Shown here: positions 7,421 through 14,805 of the stretch, one piece after another
Position numbering within the stretch: position 1 is the stretch's first letter
Layout of the letters: every line of letters begins with the position of its first letter
Source: Candidatus Aminicenantota bacterium
GTDB taxonomy: Bacteria; Acidobacteriota; Aminicenantia; UBA2199
Assembly (NCBI GenBank): GCA_020355945.1
Contig: CP070627.1
Span: 426,886-442,629, forward strand
Direction: 5' to 3'
DNA: 15,744 nucleotides
The notes under the pieces: model-generated
What the model was told of the DNA's origin: nothing
The model's input: the letters and a program-made list of their open reading frames with translations, nothing else
Databases searched by the model: none
Program-made: the position numbers and the translations under genes

Positions 7421-8079
7421 AAAAGAAGAACTCAACGAGCTCAACACCAGACGCTGTACTGGTCCCCGGAGGGGGCATAAAAAATAACCGTGAACTTCCC
7501 CCCTGGGTTCAGCAGCGATTCGATCGAGCCCTGGAGATTCATCAAAAGGAATACATCATCGCGCTAAGCGCTGGAACCACCCATAAGCCACCCCCTTTGG
7601 ACATTAACGGGTTCCCGGTTTTCGAGTCTACAGTGGGAGCTGATTATTTAATTAAAAAGGGAGTGGACCCCCGGTGGATACTTTGTGAAACTGCTTCCTA
7701 CGATACGATTGGCAACGCCTATTTCTCGCGCGTGATCCATGTAGACCCCCGGGGTTTTAAACAATTACTTATTATTACCTCAGCCTCCCATATGCCCAGG
7801 ACAAAAGCAATTTTCCAGTGGGTTTACGGATTAAAATCTCCCTGCCGGCCCAACGATTACACTTTAACCTTTGATGAAGTACCGGACCAGGGTATGGATA
7901 AAGAGCTTTTGCAGGTCCGAATTCAAAAAGAGCAAAAAAGCCTGGAAAACGTACTCCGTTTAAAAGAAAAGATTCGTACCTTTGAAGATTTTCACCGCTG
8001 GTTGTTTACCGAGCACGGTGCTTATTCCGTGTCAGTGCCGCCGCAGCGGCTGAAAGGTAAAATTCTGCAAGCATATTAA
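7417..8079 (+). CDS. YdcF/DUF218 family protein
   Basis: 220 residues, cytoplasmic, no signal peptide. Family marks: an early strand with DAVLVPGGG (12-20), LSAG (about 50-53), ETASYDTIGNA (about 90-100, the E-xx-S-x-x-T-x-x-N-A element of DUF218) and a following strand LLIITSASHMPRTKAIF. Members include YdcF and SanA; the fold is Rossmann-like and the reaction is not established. The gene starts inside the stop codon of the sensor-phosphatase gene (ATGA), so the two are translationally coupled and presumably act in one pathway. Unlike SanA-type members it has no membrane anchor. The C-terminal 50 residues (IQKEQKSLENVLRLKEKIRT onward) are an added helical tail. Confidence 0.85.
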   Translation: MKKKNSTSSTPDAVLVPGGGIKNNRELPPWVQQRFDRALEIHQKEYIIALSAGTTHKPPPLDINGFPVFESTVGADYLIKKGVDPRWILCETASYDTIGNAYFSRVIHVDPRGFKQLLIITSASHMPRTKAIFQWVYGLKSPCRPNDYTLTFDEVPDQGMDKELLQVRIQKEQKSLENVLRLKEKIRTFEDFHRWLFTEHGAYSVSVPPQRLKGKILQAY

Positions 8080-8110
8080 AAATCAACCAAAGACTAAAAA
8101 AAGGAGGTGA

Positions 8111-8140
8111 ATGAATAACAACCCGGAGACCATTTTATAA
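8111..8140 (+). other. 9-codon mini-ORF behind a consensus Shine-Dalgarno
   Basis: AAGGAGGTGA (8101-8110) is directly followed by ATG and an open frame of nine codons (MNNNPETIL) ending at TAA 8138-8140, one base before the convergent GWxTD gene ends. The binding site is the best in the window. Either it is the stub of a gene lost by deletion after the sensor/YdcF operon, or a true micro-ORF. No further evidence for translation is visible. Confidence 0.35.
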
Positions 8141-8141
8141 T

Positions 8142-9107
8142 TTATATATTAAATTTCAATACTTTTTTTTCTTCTCCCCCGGACCTATTGATTAAGTTGA
8201 CGTGAAGCGAATATCTTTCTTCACGCCTGGTCCCTGTAGATATGGTAGGTGTAAATTCAATGACATGGTTTACCTTCACCTTAAACAATTCCTCCAATTC
8301 TTTTTCAACAAAAGATAGGAAATAATCTTGTTTATGCTCCCAAATTTTGTTTTTAGAAGCATCGAGAATTTCCATATTTAAAGACAGCGTGGTTTCCATT
8401 TTGCCTTTTGTTTTAGAGAACCAGATGTTTTCATAAGGAACCTCTATTTTGATCGATAATTTAACGTTGTTTTCATTTTTGTCAAGTGTTTTTAAGCGGA
8501 TGTGGTATTTAAGGATTTTATCATCTCTTTTACCTTTACCGAGTTTTAAGTTATATAATTTTGCTTCCTGGATTAAAGAAAATACCGGGGGACCATCCAC
8601 GCTGCTGACTAACTTATACAAGCCGGCATCATGGCGGTCGACAAAATAGAACTCCACATTATAATATTTATCGAGAAGAAAAGAATAAAACCACCTTTCA
8701 TAATTATTGCCCCTTCCGCTTATGAAGTCTCTGTAATGGTAAGCACCATCCGGTGGGCCAAAAAGAACATAGATCATCCCTCTATCGGTCAAATATCCCA
8801 GGGACCCGCCAAAAAGTTCATTGGCTTTCTCTATACGGGCGTAATGGATATCTTTAAATTCATTTTCCTCGGTGTCGGGGTCCGGGTCTCTTCGCTTCCA
8901 GAAATCTTCCATAAACTGGTCTCTTTCCTCAACGGGAAGGTTGATAAAACGTTTGTGCTCTTCTGATGTGATGATATGTCTGACGATGGATAGAAAGTCC
9001 CTGCTTTCAGGGTCTAACTTTCTCTCCAGTTGATAGGATTTACAGGAATCAAAACAGCACAAAACAAGGCTCATCAGGACAACTGGTATAAAAATTAATC
9101 TAATCAT
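8142..9107 (-). CDS. GWxTD domain-containing lipoprotein-like protein
   Basis: 321 residues. The N-terminus (MIRLIFIPVVLMSLVLCC) is a signal peptide with cysteines at 17, 18 and 22, so lipidation is plausible, though the lipobox is atypical. Residues about 40-170 match the GWxTD module: LPVEERDQFMEDFWKRRDPD, IHYARIEKANELFG, then GYLTDRGMIYVLFGPPD, where the usual Trp of GWxTDRG is Tyr. The remaining 150 residues are beta-rich. GWxTD proteins are common in Acidobacteriota and Aminicenantes-like genomes; their function is unknown. The start has no Shine-Dalgarno, but a consensus promoter ends 6 bases upstream, so a leaderless transcript is predicted. It converges with the YdcF gene, with no terminator visible between them. 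Confidence 0.85.
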   Translation of the reverse strand: MIRLIFIPVVLMSLVLCCFDSCKSYQLERKLDPESRDFLSIVRHIITSEEHKRFINLPVEERDQFMEDFWKRRDPDPDTEENEFKDIHYARIEKANELFGGSLGYLTDRGMIYVLFGPPDGAYHYRDFISGRGNNYERWFYSFLLDKYYNVEFYFVDRHDAGLYKLVSSVDGPPVFSLIQEAKLYNLKLGKGKRDDKILKYHIRLKTLDKNENNVKLSIKIEVPYENIWFSKTKGKMETTLSLNMEILDASKNKIWEHKQDYFLSFVEKELEELFKVKVNHVIEFTPTISTGTRREERYSLHVNLINRSGGEEKKVLKFNI

Positions 9108-9113
9108 AATAGT

Positions 9114-9142
9114 ATATTAAATGAAAGATTAAAAAATGTCAA
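9114..9142 (-). promoter_or_regulatory. promoter of the GWxTD gene, leaderless
   Basis: Minus strand TTGACA (9142-9137), 17-base spacer, TAATAT (9119-9114). Only six bases separate the -10 from ATG 9107, so transcription should begin at or next to the start codon. No Shine-Dalgarno is present, as expected of a leaderless gene. Confidence 0.65.
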
Positions 9143-9150
9143 CCCCCATC

Positions 9151-9353
9151 CAGCAATTCAGCAATTCTAATTTTAGCCACGAAGTTACAGTGAAACATAA
9201 AGGTACACGAAGATAGACCACTGATGACCGCTGATGAATGTGATAACCATGATAGGAAAAAAACTTTGCCTGGGAAAAAAACTTTGCCTGGCACGCAAAC
9301 TGTCCCTCCATGCCCTTCCATGCTTCCACATGCTTCCTTTCAAACTTTCAAAT
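9151..9353. repeat. patchwork of short tandem duplications
   Basis: Within 200 bases: CAGCAATT x2 (9151-9166); CTGATGA repeated at period 10 (9221, 9231); GGAAAAAAACTTTGCCTGG x2 at period 18 (9255-9291); CCATGCCCTT / CCATGCTTCC / ACATGCTTCC at period 10 (9308-9337); TTTCAAAC / TTTCAAAT (9338-9353). No gene is supported here. The stretch fills the space between the divergent GWxTD and Rpn promoters. Confidence 0.8.
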
Positions 9354-9360
9354 GGTAGAG

Positions 9361-9389
9361 TTGAAAAATCGGCAAACATCGGTTATAAT
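9361..9389 (+). promoter_or_regulatory. promoter of the Rpn nuclease gene, nearly leaderless
   Basis: TTGAAA (9361-9366), 17-base spacer, TATAAT (9384-9389). ATG 9399 follows nine bases after the -10, so the transcript leader would be about 0-3 bases. No Shine-Dalgarno precedes the gene. Confidence 0.7.
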
Positions 9390-9398
9390 TAGAGTACC

Positions 9399-10331
9399 AT
9401 GATAGAAATTAACAAAATTGACGACAAGTTCTTTAAGAAAATAATTGAGAGCAAAAAAAACACAAGAGACTTCTTGAAAAAAGTACTGCCAAAAGGTATC
9501 AAAAAACACCTGGACTTTTCGAGAATCCACATCGACAGGACCAACTATGTATCAAATGAATTCAAAGAAGGTTATGCGGACTTCACTGTAAAAATAAAAA
9601 TGAAAACCAAAAAAGGGAAAAAAAATCCCGTTGATATATATTTCATCATAGAACATAAAAGCAAAGGAGAAAAGGAATTACTACTGCAAATCCTGAAATA
9701 CATGTACTTTGTATGGGAAAAAGACATATTAAACAAAAAGCCTTTGCGTATTATAATCCCGGTGGTATTTTATCACGGCAAAGGAAAATGGAAAGTGCCT
9801 GAAGCCTTTGTAGACCAATTCGATGTAGATGAAGAAATAAAAAAACACCTGCTTAACTACCGCTATATACTGTTTGATACCAATAAATGGGACCTGGCAG
9901 ATGAAAGCAATAAAGAATTGATTGAGAACGTTCACCTTTTTTCAGCAATGGCATTAATGAAAGCCTCATTCAAAAAAGACCTGCAAATAATCCTGGATAT
10001 ATTAAAATTATGGCATGAAAAAGGCTTTACTAGGGAAAGGCGAAATATGTTGTTCTTTCTTAAGTATATTTCCCAAACCCAGGAAATCAGGTTTGAACGA
10101 TTGGAAAAAATGCTTAAAGAAAGCAAAATCAATGGAGGTGATATCATGCAAACATTAGCTCAACAATTAAGAGAAGAAGGAATAAAAATTGGTGAGGAAA
10201 AAGGAAAGGAAGAGAAGGCCAAAGAGACTGCAAAGAAAATGTTAGAGAAGGGATTTGATTTAGATACAATTGTGGATGTAACCGGACTACACCCATCAGA
10301 TATCGAAAGGCTGCGTGAAGTCTTCAGTTAA
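9399..10331 (+). CDS. Rpn family recombination-promoting nuclease / YhgA-like putative transposase
   Basis: 310 residues. The N-terminal half is the PD-(D/E)XK nuclease domain of the Rpn/YhgA (PF04754-type) family: DKFFKKIIESKKNTRDFLKKVLP, then YADFTVKI (D61) and VDIYFIIEHKSKGE (E85, K87), the D...ExK metal/catalytic set, followed by LLLQILKYM and PLRIIIPVVFYHG. All three catalytic residues are present. The C-terminus has the Lys/Glu-rich helix typical of the family (GEEKGKEEKAKETAKKMLEKG) and a small helical end (DLDTIVDVTGLHPSDIERL). E. coli Rpn proteins cleave DNA and raise RecA-independent recombination; many copies are mobile. A 79-codon gene follows after 34 bases. Length and motifs look complete. 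Confidence 0.9.
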   Translation: MIEINKIDDKFFKKIIESKKNTRDFLKKVLPKGIKKHLDFSRIHIDRTNYVSNEFKEGYADFTVKIKMKTKKGKKNPVDIYFIIEHKSKGEKELLLQILKYMYFVWEKDILNKKPLRIIIPVVFYHGKGKWKVPEAFVDQFDVDEEIKKHLLNYRYILFDTNKWDLADESNKELIENVHLFSAMALMKASFKKDLQIILDILKLWHEKGFTRERRNMLFFLKYISQTQEIRFERLEKMLKESKINGGDIMQTLAQQLREEGIKIGEEKGKEEKAKETAKKMLEKGFDLDTIVDVTGLHPSDIERLREVFS

Positions 10332-10365
10332 GAAAACCAGGTCAAAAAGACAATGGAAGATAAAA

Positions 10366-10605
10366 ATGGTATCCAAATCAACTCATGAATCCAGGGCTAA
10401 AGTCATGAGTGCCACAGATGTTTGGAACGATGCCCGGGAAATTGCTTCTGTTCTTAAACACAATTTGCTGGAATCGGAACCTATGGTGCGCTTTCAGATA
10501 CCCTTGTCTACTTTTTTGAATGCGGTTGAAAACCTTGATCGTGAAGAATTATTGATATTACAGAAGCATATTGAAACAAGGTTAGCCAGTAACCTGAATT
10601 TTTAA
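10366..10605 (+). CDS. 79-residue protein of unknown function
   Basis: Starts at ATG 10366 (MVSKSTHESRAKVM); GGAAG lies seven bases upstream. An upstream in-frame GTG at 10315 overlaps the nuclease gene and seems less likely. The protein is soluble and helical, with the C-terminal segment FLNAVENLDREELLILQKHIETRLA, a pattern seen in small partner-type proteins where a helix pair follows a short strand (VRFQIPLSTF). I do not recognise a family. Position right behind the Rpn gene suggests cotranscription and perhaps a partner role; that is inference only. Confidence 0.6.
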   Translation: MVSKSTHESRAKVMSATDVWNDAREIASVLKHNLLESEPMVRFQIPLSTFLNAVENLDREELLILQKHIETRLASNLNF

Positions 10606-10728
10606 AATGTCTGAAAACGCATATTATAAATGACTTTCCCCTATTGGCATGGTTCAGTGCATTTTGTTCTCATCAATTAAAAACCATGATATGGAACAAG
10701 GAACGATGTGAAATTTTACATTCTTGTG

Positions 10729-12208
10729 CTAACGTTTTGAATTTTTGACGCACTGCCCCTTGTTTTTAGTCTCACGGCTTTCCCGGAATTCTTTCAATTC
10801 TTTAGGGGTGGTGTTGGGAAAGTATTCTAATAATTGCTTGTCAGACATGGAGTGCAATTTTTCAATGGCAAGGTCTGCCCATTCGATAATCTCTTCCTGG
10901 TTTTTTTTAAAAATGGATTTGTACTTTTTATCGTATTCCTCCAGGATGACCCGTATGTCCCGGATCAATATATATTGTAAAAAAGTTTTCATAGATTTTA
11001 ATTTTACCAGGGCATAATTGAAATCCTTCAATTTACGACACCCCGAAATTTGAAGAATAAAATTATTGTTATTTTGAAACAAGAAATAGAGGAGAGTTTC
11101 TTTCTTTTCTCCCGGCTGCTTTTCAAAGTCATCGATTCGCTGTTTCATTTGAGTCATTAATTCAGCCTTCGTATTTTCATCAGCCCGGTTTAAAATGGAG
11201 GCGCCGACAGATTGTACGAAAGGATGGGGAGCATTATAAAACAAATTCCAGCCCTGGGATACCAATTTTTTCCCATGTTTATAGAGAGGATAATGCAAAT
11301 ATAAGGTTTCTATTAATTCATCGTTCTTTTTCTTATACTCAAGACCCGATAGTGTTTCAATTACTTTCCCGGCAAAATTAAGCTCGATTGCTTCTTGTGT
11401 CTCCTCTACAACGATTTCTTCAAGGAAAAGTTGATATCTATTTTCCTGTTGGCCAGGTTCCACAATTCGATCATCACTTTTAAGCATTCTTCGTATAATT
11501 TATGCCGGTCCCTGGGCAATATGGCCCGGGTGCGGTGCACAATAGCGATAATGTTTAGCAGCAGCGGATTCACGGCCAGTTCCCTTATGTTTTCGTAGCG
11601 GTCATCCTTCATAACTACAATTAGCGAATTTTGATAGATATATTGTTTTTGAATCCAGTCAATCACCTCTCGCCGAATTTTCTCATCTCCGATCTCATCC
11701 AGCCCGTCCAACAGGAAGAGCAGCCGGTTGTCTTTCATTTGATTACCTATAAATAAATCAACCGAAATATTTTCTTTTTCAAAGAAATCGACAATTAAAT
11801 TGCCGATGCTCTTTTTACGGAATGTGTTATCCGGATCGCCTCCCAGGTATTTTAGAGAAATGAATACCGGCGTAAATTGCGAAAAAAATTCCTTATTTTC
11901 CGGTTTCAAACACTGCAGTGCAATCCACTTCATCAGGGTGGTTTTGCCGCTGCCCGGATGACCAAGGATCAACATACGAAACGCATCGCTTTCTTCTCCA
12001 TGTCTGCCTTAGATTCTTCAATAGATGTTTCCTGTTCCTTTAGAATCGTCAACTCCAATTGATGTTGTAGTTTCAGGAGTAAATCATCCATGGAGGTAAA
12101 CGTGCCGTAAATCTGCTTATATTCTTGAATTTCCCTTTTCAACTTTCCTATTTTTAGAAGTTCCTCATCGATTTCTTCAATAGGAACACTGCCGCTTTTA
12201 AAAATTTC
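10729..12208 (-). pseudogene. NACHT-type STAND NTPase, frameshifted and internally deleted
   Basis: Three pieces in different frames read as one protein. Piece 1 (12208-11969): a coiled-coil-like segment (PIEEIDEELLKIGKLKREI) up to MEKKAMRFV, then a stop. Piece 2 (11975-11406): Walker A LILGHPGSGKTTLMKW, Walker B LLFLLDGLDEIG, and the NACHT winged-helix motif ELAVNPLLLNIIAIVHR...LYEECLKVMIELW. Piece 3 (11487-10729): helical, HEAT-like tail ending in a Lys-rich end. Piece 1 runs into Walker A by a frame change (FV/LILG), and pieces 2 and 3 by another. In addition, SLIVV joins almost directly to YENIRELAVNPLLL; family members normally have the sensor-1 arginine (TSR) and some 70-90 residues there, so a deletion is inferred. 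A stop at 12211-12209 and an alternative frame before it (NNFLENIRNF) hint at a further frameshift at the N-terminus. Pieces 2 and 3 could be annotated as separate short genes, but neither would be a working NTPase. Confidence 0.85.
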
Positions 12209-12369
12209 TTATATTTTCAAGGAAGTTATTTTTTGTCTGTCCACACCGCGGCAAAGCCACAACCAAAAAGGTCAAAAAAAATCTTTCGTAAATGACCTAT
12301 AATAATAGATAATCGGAATATTTTTGCCAGAAAATGGCAAAGCTTTACAACAAGGTAACCTTTTTTTTG

Positions 12370-13314
12370 TTATCCCTCCAACTGGCTTAAAATGGAAGCG
12401 GAATTACGCCAATTGGGGACGATCTTAACAAACAGGTCCAGGTAAACCTTTTTTTCAAAATAATCTTCTAATTCTACCCGGGCCAATTTGCCGATGGTTT
12501 TTACAAAATTCCCTTGTTTTCCTACTAATATTTTTTTCTGGGAGCGCTTTTCTACATAAATTTCAGCCCGTATATACATTACCGTACCCCGGTCTGTCAT
12601 TTCTTCCACTTTTACGGTGGTGGTAAAAGGCAATTCTGCGTCTGCATGGTGCAGCACCTTTTCCCGGATCAACTCCGATACATAAAATTTTTTCGTTTGC
12701 AGCGTATACTCATCCGCCGGGTAAAACCCTTCACCTCCGGGTAAATATTTGTAAATCAATTCTTCCAACAGGTCAAGACTGGTTCCTTTTAATGCGGAAA
12801 TCGGCACAATTTCCTGCCAGGGGTGCATATCTTTAAAATAATTAATTTTTTCAAGGATTTTGGTTTTGCTGAACTTATCAATTTTGTTGATCACCAGGAA
12901 GGTGGTTTTATTAAGGCCTTTCAACAGTGAAAGGGCAAATTCATCCTCTTTCCGGTCCCCGATATCTATAAAATAAAGAATAATGTCCGCTTCCATTAAC
13001 GATGCCTGAACGTCCTGCATCATTTTTTCGTTCAGTTTAAAATGGGGCCGATGAATCCCCGGTGAGTCAAAAAAAACAATCTGTCCCTTTTTCGTGGTTT
13101 TAATCCCAAGAATTTGTTTCCGGGTGGTTTGCGGCTTATTGGACACGATTGAAACTTTGACTTCCATGATGTTATTAAGGAAGGTGGATTTCCCTACATT
13201 GGTCCTGCCAATCAATGCCACATAACCCGAGTGTTTTTTATTTCCTGTTTTTACTTTTTCCAATTTTCTTTCTTCATCCTTCAGGTTATTTTTATCAATA
13301 AATGAATGCGCCAT
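12370..13314 (-). CDS. era: GTPase Era
   Basis: 314 residues. G1 GRTNVGKS (36-43), G2 QTTRKQ (62-67), G3 DSPG (83-86; usually DTPG), G4 NKID (143-146), G5 SALKG, then a type-2 KH domain with GKQGNFVKTIG near the C-terminus. Era binds the 3' end of 16S rRNA and assists 30S assembly. It has a charged N-terminal extension of about 28 residues before SGYVALIGR. ATG 13314 has no Shine-Dalgarno; no other Met lies before G1. It follows the CBS/CorC-type gene by 38 bases on the same strand, a common neighbourhood for era. The end is followed by the NACHT wreck without a good terminator. Confidence 0.97.
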   Translation of the reverse strand: MAHSFIDKNNLKDEERKLEKVKTGNKKHSGYVALIGRTNVGKSTFLNNIMEVKVSIVSNKPQTTRKQILGIKTTKKGQIVFFDSPGIHRPHFKLNEKMMQDVQASLMEADIILYFIDIGDRKEDEFALSLLKGLNKTTFLVINKIDKFSKTKILEKINYFKDMHPWQEIVPISALKGTSLDLLEELIYKYLPGGEGFYPADEYTLQTKKFYVSELIREKVLHHADAELPFTTTVKVEEMTDRGTVMYIRAEIYVEKRSQKKILVGKQGNFVKTIGKLARVELEDYFEKKVYLDLFVKIVPNWRNSASILSQLEG

Positions 13315-13352
13315 ATTATATACCAGAAAATCAACGATGTAAAGTGTTAAGT

Positions 13353-14576
13353 TTAACCTGAATTGGTCTTATATATTCTTACTTTTTTGACCCTGTGTTT
13401 TTCAATTTCCATTACCTCGAAGATGTGATTTTCAAGGGTTATCTGGTCGCCTTTAGCCGGTATTTTTCCCAACACGTAACTGATTAAGCCCCCCACTGTT
13501 TGGTAGTCTTCATCTTCCTGGATTTTTGTTTTTAGCGTATCGTTCAAGATCGAGATATCAGTATCCCCTTTGACAATGAAATGGTCTTTTTCTTCAACGA
13601 TAGGTTCGGTATCTTCGTCGTACTCGTCATGGATTTCTCCTACGATTTCTTCGATGATATCCTCCATGGTAACCACCCCGGAGATTCCCCCGAACTCATC
13701 TGCGACAATAGCAAATTTTTGTTTGCACCGCTGCATTTCCTTGAGTAATTCCAGGATTCGCATGGTTTCCGGCACAAAGGATGTTTTTCTTAGTATTTTT
13801 TTGATGCTGAAATCTTGTTGATTATGGTTCCAATAGTCAAACACATCTTTTGCCAGGATAATGCCTTCGATATTATCGATACGGTCGGAAATCACCGGGT
13901 AGCGTGATTTTTTGGCTTCATTGATTTTTTTTACTAAGTCGTCAAGTTTGGTTTTGATATCCACGTAAATCATGTCTACACGAGGAGTCATGATTTCTTT
14001 CACCAGCGTATCCCCAAATTCCAGGATACTCTCGAGCATTTCTTTGTCTTCCGATTCCAGGACACCCACTTTGGCACCCTCTTCAAAGAAAACCTCCAGT
14101 TCTTTTTCACCCAGGTCATCCGGTTCGGTTTCTTTGTCTTCCGGTTTTTTCCTGGCAATAGAAGAAAAAATAATATTCACGGGGTAAGCAAAAATCCGGG
14201 CGGCAGGTGTAAGGTAAATCAGTTTCCCTAAAATAGCTTCTCGTTTTGAAAAGGACAGGGTATATAATAAAAATTTGAATATAAAAAGAAACAAAATGAT
14301 TAACAGCCCGATACGATGGATTTTATTGGGGATAAGGGGCTCCAGTAAAATGTACGAGTAAATAAATAAGGTTAATTGCAAGGCAAAAGAGAATACTCGC
14401 AGAGCATGAAGCACCATCTCATGGTTTTCCACGTAGTCAAGGGTTTTGACTTTTTCATTGCCAAAATCCTTGAGGAATCCTGCCAGGGATATCCTGGAAA
14501 AGCTTTTGAAAGCAACCTCAAGCATATAAAACAGCAGGGTTACAATTAGAAGTAATGAAAATATAAGATAATTCAT
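13353..14576 (-). CDS. hemolysin/CorC family protein (membrane domain, CBS pair, CorC_HlyC domain)
   Basis: 407 residues. Three hydrophobic segments (about 1-22, 57-80, 84-108) form a short CNNM/DUF21-like membrane part. A CBS pair follows: EIMTPRVDMIYVD through VISDRIDNIEGIILAKDVF (about 190-245) and TSFVPETMRILELLKEMQ through VVTMEDIIEEIVGEI (about 260-315). The CorC_HlyC domain closes the protein (HFIVKGDTDISILNDTL to VKKVRIYK, about 327-403). Family members are implicated in Mg/Co efflux or tolerance rather than haemolysis. The start overlaps the stop of the truncated phosphoesterase frame (ATGA), with GAGAGG just upstream as ribosome site, so translational coupling is likely. The era gene follows 38 bases on, in one operon. 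Confidence 0.92.
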   Translation of the reverse strand: MNYLIFSLLLIVTLLFYMLEVAFKSFSRISLAGFLKDFGNEKVKTLDYVENHEMVLHALRVFSFALQLTLFIYSYILLEPLIPNKIHRIGLLIILFLFIFKFLLYTLSFSKREAILGKLIYLTPAARIFAYPVNIIFSSIARKKPEDKETEPDDLGEKELEVFFEEGAKVGVLESEDKEMLESILEFGDTLVKEIMTPRVDMIYVDIKTKLDDLVKKINEAKKSRYPVISDRIDNIEGIILAKDVFDYWNHNQQDFSIKKILRKTSFVPETMRILELLKEMQRCKQKFAIVADEFGGISGVVTMEDIIEEIVGEIHDEYDEDTEPIVEEKDHFIVKGDTDISILNDTLKTKIQEDEDYQTVGGLISYVLGKIPAKGDQITLENHIFEVMEIEKHRVKKVRIYKTNSG

Positions 14577-14743
14577 TCACCTCTCTCCTGTCCCCGGGTC
14601 CACCGGGTCCATGCCCCGGTTTCTCCGGGATTTAAATGAAAGAGATAGGGACCATTTTTGTCATTGGCAATAAAGGCAACTTTTTCCAGGTTGTCCGCAT
14701 TATCATGTGAATCGGACAGCACAGCTATTTTCGTACGACTCAT
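14573..14743 (-). pseudogene. truncated YfcE/MJ0936-type metallophosphoesterase
   Basis: From ATG 14743 the product begins MSRTKIAVLSDSHDNADNLEKV, the N-terminal strand and metal-binding D-x-H motif of YfcE-type phosphodiesterases (usually about 155-180 residues). After about 27 residues the similarity stops and a GC-rich, repeat-like tail (PGETGAWTRWTRGQERGE) runs to the stop, which overlaps the CorC-family start as ATGA. With only one of the metal-site motifs it cannot be an active enzyme. A possible upstream Met at 14761 is less likely because a promoter is predicted across it. The frame may survive because it delivers ribosomes to the next gene. Confidence 0.7.
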
Positions 14744-14751
14744 TTGCGCAC

Positions 14752-14781
14752 ATTTTACCATAATTAGAAAAAATTTGCCAA
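14752..14781 (-). promoter_or_regulatory. possible promoter of the phosphoesterase remnant / corC-like / era operon, leaderless
   Basis: Minus strand TTGGCA (14781-14776), 18-base spacer, TAAAAT (14757-14752), with ATG 14743 eight bases after the -10. There is no Shine-Dalgarno. Same close-set arrangement as the GWxTD and Rpn promoters. Confidence 0.45.
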
Positions 14782-14805
14782 TTTTTTGAGTAATATATAA
14801 ATTTT

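Noticed and set aside
12269..12298. AGGTCA ... TGACCT inverted repeat downstream of era
   Set aside because: Arms of 6 bp separated by 18 bases, with no gene arrangement that gives it a role; may be chance.
12323..12341. Inverted repeat TTTGCCA/TGGCAAA as terminator of era
   Set aside because: On the minus strand it is followed by AATATTCC, not a T-run, and the stem is only 7 bp; not strong enough to call.
13315..13320. TATAAT directly before the era ATG
   Set aside because: Transcription from it would begin inside the coding region and no convincing -35 is at the right distance; the gene is probably expressed from the upstream operon promoter.
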